Of a stretch of 5,135 nucleotides of DNA, positions 5,044 through 5,135 are shown piece after piece. The position numbers were made by a program, and so were the translations under genes. The stretch covers positions 1 to 5,135 of the forward strand of contig JAMPXL010000120.1 of the NCBI GenBank assembly GCA_023701165.1. The letters are read 5' to 3'. The DNA comes from Geothrix sp. Its GTDB lineage: Bacteria; Acidobacteriota; Holophagae; Holophagales; Holophagaceae. The first letter of the stretch is position 1. Every line of letters begins with the position of its first letter. A model generated the notes under the pieces. It searched no databases and was not told the origin of the DNA. It worked only from the letters and a program-made list of their open reading frames with translations.

Positions 5044-5135
5044 ATGCGCCCTTCCAAGCCCGCTTCCGCCGAGATCCAGGCCCGCCTCCGCGCCGCCCAT
5101 CCCGATGCCCGTTGCGCCCTGGACCACCTGAACCC
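5044..5135 (+). CDS. nth: Endonuclease III (DNA glycosylase/AP lyase), N-terminal fragment cut by the window edge
   Basis: Only 30 codons and two bases are present, with the frame open to the edge. The translation begins MRPSKPASAEIQARLRAAHP and continues DARCALDHLNP. This matches the start of bacterial endonuclease III, where an E-I-x-x-x-L-x-x-x-x-P-x-A/a-x-C-x-L-x-h/y-x-x-P pattern precedes the family's PFELLVATILSAQ block, which would follow just outside the window. Nth removes oxidised pyrimidines and nicks abasic sites in base-excision repair. Its catalytic Lys, Asp and the iron-sulphur cysteines lie further on and cannot be checked. The start is the first ATG in frame and is divergent from the FolD-like gene with a 69-base gap holding promoters for both. 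Assignment rests on a short N-terminus, so moderate confidence. Confidence 0.75.
   Translation, partial: MRPSKPASAEIQARLRAAHPDARCALDHLN

Noticed and set aside
4975..5127. N-terminal extension of the FolD-like gene to the ATG at 5127
   Set aside because: It would add 51 Gly-rich residues with no FolD similarity and overlap the nth start and both promoters. The ATG at 4974 has a ribosome site and fits the family length.

Overview
This is a high-GC window (G/C at most third codon positions) from a Gram-negative bacterium. It carries kdsA (Kdo, the inner sugar of lipopolysaccharide), a short likely outer-membrane protein, and a periplasmic protein with TonB C-terminal-type domains. The two secreted proteins have short Leu/Pro/Ala-rich signal peptides ending in Ala-Gln. 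Together with the base composition, this makes me suspect Acidobacteriota, perhaps class Holophagae (Geothrix/Holophaga relatives). That is an impression, not a demonstration; a 16S gene or protein search would settle it.

Layout. (1) Minus strand, 1-888: an Lrp/AsnC-type regulator followed 28 bases later by an EamA/DMT-family transporter that runs off the left edge. The transporter is interrupted by an in-frame TGA at 186-188, with recognisable family sequence on both sides in the same frame. (2) A relatively A+T-rich divergent promoter region, 889-987, with an ATTGA/TCAAT inverted repeat. (3) Plus strand, 988-2877: kdsA (metal-dependent type), a RimJ/RimL-like GNAT acetyltransferase 11 bases behind it, and a small exported beta-rich protein with a C-terminal Phe. 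(4) Minus strand, 2893-4974, converging on the previous block with a 15-base gap: a FolD-superfamily methylenetetrahydrofolate dehydrogenase, then a 390-residue exported protein with two TonB C-terminal-type domains around an unrecognised central domain. A perfect 7-bp G+C hairpin lies in their intercistronic gap. (5) Plus strand from 5044: the first 30 codons of endonuclease III (nth), divergent from the FolD-like gene.

No mobile element, CRISPR array, tRNA or rRNA was seen, and no gene-free stretch exceeds 100 bases. Most genes are housekeeping: LPS precursor synthesis, one-carbon metabolism, base-excision repair and possible ribosomal-protein acetylation. The items most worth a second look are: the FolD-like protein, which lacks the cyclohydrolase lysine and matches from memory the monofunctional NAD-dependent Mtd1 of yeast; the double-TonB-domain protein encoded behind it; the nonsense codon in the EamA gene; and two genes with a TANNNT box right before the ATG and no Shine-Dalgarno, suggesting leaderless transcripts. 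I found no convincing undescribed multi-gene system.
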